Positions 59,850 through 64,000 of a stretch of 64,000 nucleotides of DNA are shown here, piece after piece (positions within the stretch are counted from its first letter, which is position 1; every line of letters starts with the position of its first letter). The stretch spans positions 8,173,694 through 8,237,693 of the forward strand of contig NW_004624795.1 of NCBI RefSeq assembly GCF_000247695.1. Reading direction: 5' to 3'. The stretch comes from Heterocephalus glaber (lineage: Eukaryota; Chordata; Mammalia; Rodentia; Bathyergidae). The notes beneath the pieces were generated by a model that ran no database searches, was not told the origin of the DNA, and saw nothing but the letters and a program-made list of their open reading frames with translations. Made by a program: the position numbers and the translations under genes.

Positions 59850-60380
59850 GTTTCTGTGACCAGATGACTGAAAAAGTCAACTTAGAGGAGAAAAGATTTC
59901 TTTTGGCACCTGGTTTCCGAGACATCAGGCCATAGTCTGCTGGATTCAAGGCAGAAACATCATAGCAGAAGGTTAGTGTGGTAGAAAGTCGCTCAGCTCA
60001 TGGTGGCCAGGGAGCACAGTTGAGAGGAAGAGACGATGTTGCCAGAGACCAGATAGTCCCCAAGGTCATGCCCCCAGGACCCACCCAGAATTGTGCTTTA
60101 CTAATCTTCTAGATGTCTATCAAGCTAATTAGGTTGAACATCAAGATTAACCATCATGAGTCCACTGCTTGTCAACTTTATACCCAAACACATCTCCTTA
60201 AAGCAAATAGAGTCAATAACAAGTCATAATTCTACCTAAAGCGATATAACTATCCTGTATACAGCCAAAAATGTAGTAATTTTACTGTCAAATCTCAACA
60301 GTTCCAACAGTATGTTTTACTAATTTTCTAGGCATCTCTCATGCCAATGGAGTTGACAATCATGGTCAATAATCACAGGG
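59850..60380 (-). mobile_element. ERVL-type LTR element, internally deleted
   Basis: 59850-60157 is LTR-like: CAACTTAGAGGAGAAAAGAT, 'GGCCATAGTCTGCTGGATTCAAGGCAGAAAC', then 'GACCCACCCAGAATTGTGCTTTACTAATCTTCTAG' and AACATCAAGATTAACCATCA, the reverse of an ERVL LTR start. About 160 bp of other sequence follows. The same LTR end then recurs at 60316-60378 (TTTACTAATTTTCTAGGCAT, GAGTTGACAATCATGG), as if a second LTR were cut down to its 5' tip. Confidence 0.55.
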
Positions 60381-61071
60381 ACACTGGCAACAGCCTCTGA
60401 GAACTAGTGGGGCAGACTGAATGATTGGCAAAGGAAACAAAGACCAAGAGAAGCAGTTAAGACAGAGTGAAGTACCTCGTGGCACAGGGTGGTAGAGATG
60501 TCATACAGAGAAATGCTAGCCAGTTCTCAGTACATACAACTCTGAAAAATTAGGATATGCGATTCATTTTTCATCAGAAGACTATGACTAAATACACGCA
60601 TACTACTTAAATATATGACTCCTAGGTGGTTGAATAGGACACAATTGCTTACTATATTAATTTAGGGTAATGCTATCCAAAAGTGAAAGAATGTAATGCA
60701 TTTATTTATACCTATGGTTATACAGTAAAAAGAGCTCTTAAGGGGTAAATAACTATTGAGTAAGTAATCCCTCCTTTCTCATTTTTGCTTTTGTATCTGT
60801 CTTTAATTTACTTGAATAGCTTAGATATCAGTAAAGACTAAATTATTCGTCATCAATGTTACATTAAGGTGTGTTTTTCTACTGATCCCAAACACTTAAA
60901 AGGACTCCAGGAAACATGGAATCTGGGAACTTTATAGGTACCCCCATGAATTGATGGGTCCCTTGGTAGTCAGATACATTATGGTTGAATATTAACCATA
61001 ATATTTTACCATAATTTTTCCCTGCTTTGCTGCTGCACTGTTCATTACAAGAAATCTGAGACTCCCTATAC
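60381..61071. other. Unique DNA
   Basis: Nothing recognised. Confidence 0.4.
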
Positions 61072-61382
61072 CAGTGGTGACAAACCTATGGCGTGCATGC
61101 CTCAGTGGGCTGTTTGTCTCATGGGAAGCTCTAAAAGGTTTACCATCATGCCCCATAACTGTTCCTTACAAAAACATCTTTGTCTCTTCTCAGTAAGCAC
61201 TGAGAGCAAAGATAGAAAGTAAAGAAATGAATCTGAATTTGAATCCTTTTTATACTTAAATGGTAGAAATATTAGGAGTAACATTAGCTGTTTTGTCCTT
61301 CTTTCAGGGGCAAGAAAGTCTAAGTACTACTCAGAAACCTGAAGCTCCTTCTGAGTTGTGCCATAAATTTACCAAATGACTG
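61072..61382. mobile_element. Candidate hAT-type MITE with degenerate terminal inverted repeats
   Basis: The left end CAGTGGTGACAAACCTATGG and the right end CCATAAATTTACCAAATGACTG are imperfect reverse complements. The 311-bp interior has no ORF of note (60 codons, minus). CAG...CTG ends are usual for hAT elements. The 8-bp flanks do not match, so the copy is old or the assignment is wrong. Confidence 0.45.
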
Positions 61383-61709
61383 AGGTCAAATACTCACATT
61401 ATCTCATTTTCTCATAGTCAACAGCAATTCTTATTCCATATCTGAAAATGTGAATGCACTACCAGGAAAATGAACCATCCAAATTTTGTTTGTTGAATAT
61501 ATATTAGGTAACAAGTACTTTTATCAAAGTATTTCTTTTAATACTGTTGCCTTTTTAATAATCTGTGATACAGTGGAATAGAAATTTGTGGGACTCCAAA
61601 CAGAAGTGAGGCAGGACTCACCTCTCACTTTCAAAGTCTGGGATGTAGAGCATCTAAGTTTGTCTTCCTACTTGTCCAATTAAATCTTGAGGTTATTCAA
61701 AGGTGCAGG
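61383..61709. other. Unique DNA
   Basis: Nothing recognised. Confidence 0.4.
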
Positions 61710-62027
61710 TATGTTAGTTGCTGGAACCTGCAATTTAAAGGAGAAGTTTAATTTGGCTCAGAGTTTCAGAAGATTCAGTCCATGGTCAGCTGGCTCAAAT
61801 GCAGATGTATCATGGTAAAAAGGCCTGGCAGAGCAAAGATACTTATTTCATCTTAGTGGCTGGGAAGCAGCACAGGAGAACAGTGCCAAAAAGAAAGTGG
61901 TGGGGGACCATATATATTATCAGTCACCCCTGATGACCCACCCAGACACACCCAGAAGTGTGGTTTACTAATCCTCTAGGCAGTTCCCAAGCCAAAAGAG
62001 TTGACACAAATAAGCTGTATTACCACA
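61710..62027 (-). mobile_element. ERVL-type LTR, same group as 59850-60157
   Basis: 'AAAGGAGAAGTTTAATTTGGCTCAGAGTTTCAG' and 'CAGTCCATGGTCAGCTGGCTC' are followed by 'GACCCACCCAGACACACCCAGAAGTGTGGTTTACTAATCC' and 'AAAAGAGTTGACACAAATAAGC', paralleling the neighbouring LTR and the ERVL LTR start in reverse. Confidence 0.6.
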
Positions 62028-62293
62028 GTAGGGACATTTTTTAGTGGATGTGACAGATAATCTGCAGTAACCATCTAGCCACTGCTCCACAAGGGACGTA
62101 TCATGGTAGAATCAAAGCTGCAGGAAATGTCTTTGTTTTTTGCTTATTTTTTTCCATCTCTCTTAAGACTTCAGGAATTTCTTGATATCTCACCAACAAA
62201 TTATACTCTTGCGTAATTTAGCTAAAGTAGTATCTGTTTTTAAGAACTCTTGTTGAATAGGAGTTATCACTTATATTTTAAAAATAAGAAAAC
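62028..62293. other. Unique DNA
   Basis: Nothing recognised. Confidence 0.4.
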
Positions 62294-62390
62294 CTGGACT
62301 GGGTATTTAGCTCAGTGTTGCTGCACCTGCCTCATAAGCTCAAGGTCCTGAGTTTGTTCCTCAGTACCAACAAAAAAAAAAAAAAAAAAA
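62294..62390 (+). mobile_element. ID SINE
   Basis: TGGACTGGGTATTTAGCTCAG (A box), CTGAGTTTGTTCCTCAGTACC (B box, one change) and an A tail of about 18. Flanks share only AAGAAAA, so the target duplication is uncertain. Confidence 0.9.
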
Positions 62391-62734
62391 GAAAATTGTG
62401 GGTGACCTACTCTCTGATGCTACTTAATGTACTCAAGGGGTCAGCACATTAACCAGGACTCACTCCCTAGTCTATGTCTTTTAAATTACTGTTCCTTCAG
62501 TTCCGCCCTGGCATTTTCTTTCTTCCTCTTCCTTTTTTCCCCTCTTGGTTTCTCCCTTGCATCTTCTCTCTACTTATTCTTTCCACAGGCATAATTTATA
62601 ATTTGAATAATAGCCTCAACCTTTTATTTTTAAATCATAATAGTTTTACTCCTCACCCTGTATTAATGTTATTTCTAGATTAATATTTAAAGGCTTTTAA
62701 ATCTTGATTAGCTATAGTGTGTCATTTCATGCAT

Positions 62735-62736
62735 CT

Positions 62737-62783
<47 letters not shown>
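62735..62783 (+). repeat. (TC)n-(TA)n compound microsatellite
   Basis: TC units at about 62735-62758, directly followed by TA units at about 62759-62783. Confidence 0.96.
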
Positions 62784-64000
62784 TCATCTATCACATAGTT
62801 ATTTTAAGTTCATCAAGTTTTATTTTTTGGTTTGAAATATTCATCAACAGGTGTCTGGTTTTCCATTATCATATAAGCATCCATTCCACACATAAAAATG
62901 GAAAAATGAAAAATTGGTTAACACAAAGGCAAAGATCAGGAACAATATGAGTACATGAATTAATGAAGTTATTTATTCTGACTTTATTGTACATCCTTTG
63001 AGCAGCAAAGATGTCCAAGAAATAACCCTGAATTAGAACAAATGTAAAAGCATTTTAGTAACTAGGATTACCACTAGTATTTGAAGAAAAAACAAAACAA
63101 AACAGAAAAACTCCAAGAGTGTGGATTGCACTACAACCAGAAAGCAAAAACTCTCTTGGGCTTTATGACAGAATGTGTGAAACAAGCAGGAAATACAAGT
63201 TCTTCATGACGGCTTTTGGAGAGGTGTCCAGAAAGCATCTGATGTGTCAACATATATTCACCTTTTAGCAGAGATGTGAAGCAAAGGGGGGCTATTAGGA
63301 AACTCTTGTCAAAATAGGAAGGGTCAGGGACTGGAGAGTTTGTCACTCATGCTGGATACTTTTCCTAAGTGGCAGGTAGAGAAAGAAGACTCCTGCCTCT
63401 CTGAATGGGAACAGGGAGATTATAAAGATGCTGAACAGGCAGGGTTTTGATTGCAGGGAGGAAATGTGGATAAAACTGGGGTTCCTGCTGAATAGTATGT
63501 ACCAGTGGCTCTGAGGTGGAAACAAATGACCAGGGTCCAGGCTCAGTGAGAGAAGTATGATATTCACTTTCCATACCACTTAAGTGATAAGTAAGGAGAA
63601 TAACATGTCTTCAGTTGCTAAACCAGCAAGAATAGCAATTTAAAGAATCTTTGTTTTTCTTTTATTTCATGGAAGAAGGTAAGAAGTCAGACCTCCTCAA
63701 TAGTCTTTGCTTTTTCAGAGAACACAAAATGTTCACGAAAATGGTTTTGAGATTAAATCTCTGAATTAGATTCCACTAACAATGCCAAAACCACTGTTTT
63801 CTAAAGAAGCTAGAAGATTCAATACCTATCCTTCCAGTTAGCTCTCAGGTCATTTCCTTTATCTAAAACTGTAGAACAAGACTTCCAAGTGTTTAGTGTG
63901 CCTAAGATTTACTCAAGGAAGTTGTTAGATTGCAGATTCATGGGCCAGGATGGGGCCCAGTGACTTTATTTTAGCAAGCGACAAAGGAAATTCTGATTGT
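62784..64000. other. Unique DNA to the right edge
   Basis: No gene recognised. Overlapping minus frames at 63343-63579 in two registers have no domain. A short CAAAACAAAAC run lies near 63092-63103. Confidence 0.4.

Overview
The window is mammalian nuclear DNA, AT-rich and repeat-dense, with no protein-coding exon, rRNA or functional tRNA that I can support. It points to a rodent. It carries 7SL-derived B1 SINEs with the rodent-type internal duplication, tRNA-derived ID SINEs, and a composite whose layout matches the B1-dID family. It also has MaLR/ERVL LTRs resembling the rodent MTD/MTE group. B2/B4 SINEs typical of mouse and rat were not seen, so a non-murid rodent is more likely; the species cannot be fixed by eye. 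Family names throughout come from recalled consensus features, not from a search.

Layout. 0-6.4 kb: 5' end of a minus-strand L1 running off the left edge, a 376-bp class II ERV-type solo LTR, a MER5A-like fragment and an MLT2-like ERVL LTR. 6.4-18 kb: mostly unique AT-rich DNA with a B1, MIR-like fragments, an (AC)n tract and an antisense L1 3' part. 18-22.2 kb: a dimeric ID, an ID monomer, a MaLR LTR, an antisense B1 and an L1 3' end with a polypurine tract. 22.2-34.5 kb: mostly unique, with small old repeats and a CpG-retaining patch. 34.5-38.6 kb: a MaLR LTR plus internal region, L1 3' ends in both orientations and a plus-strand MaLR LTR. 38.6-43.4 kb: unique DNA, MIR/MER5A fragments and microsatellites. 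43.4-50 kb: a target-site-duplication-bounded, internally inverted L1, an L1M 3' end, and a nearly full-length dead Tigger DNA transposon holding two ID insertions, one of them tailless. 50-64 kb: L1M, B1-dID-like, MIR, ID, MLT1, hAT-like and ERVL-like pieces between unique stretches.

Nothing here works together as a pathway. The content is a record of transposition: L1 supplied the machinery, the SINEs borrowed it, and the LTR and DNA elements are fossils. The observations most worth checking are the rearranged L1 at 43442-45851, whose 70-bp 5' monomers align with the 5'UTR of the L1 at the left edge; the tailless ID at 49196-49230; and the ID dimer at 18065-18239 that shares one target-site duplication. 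I found no new coding or defence system.
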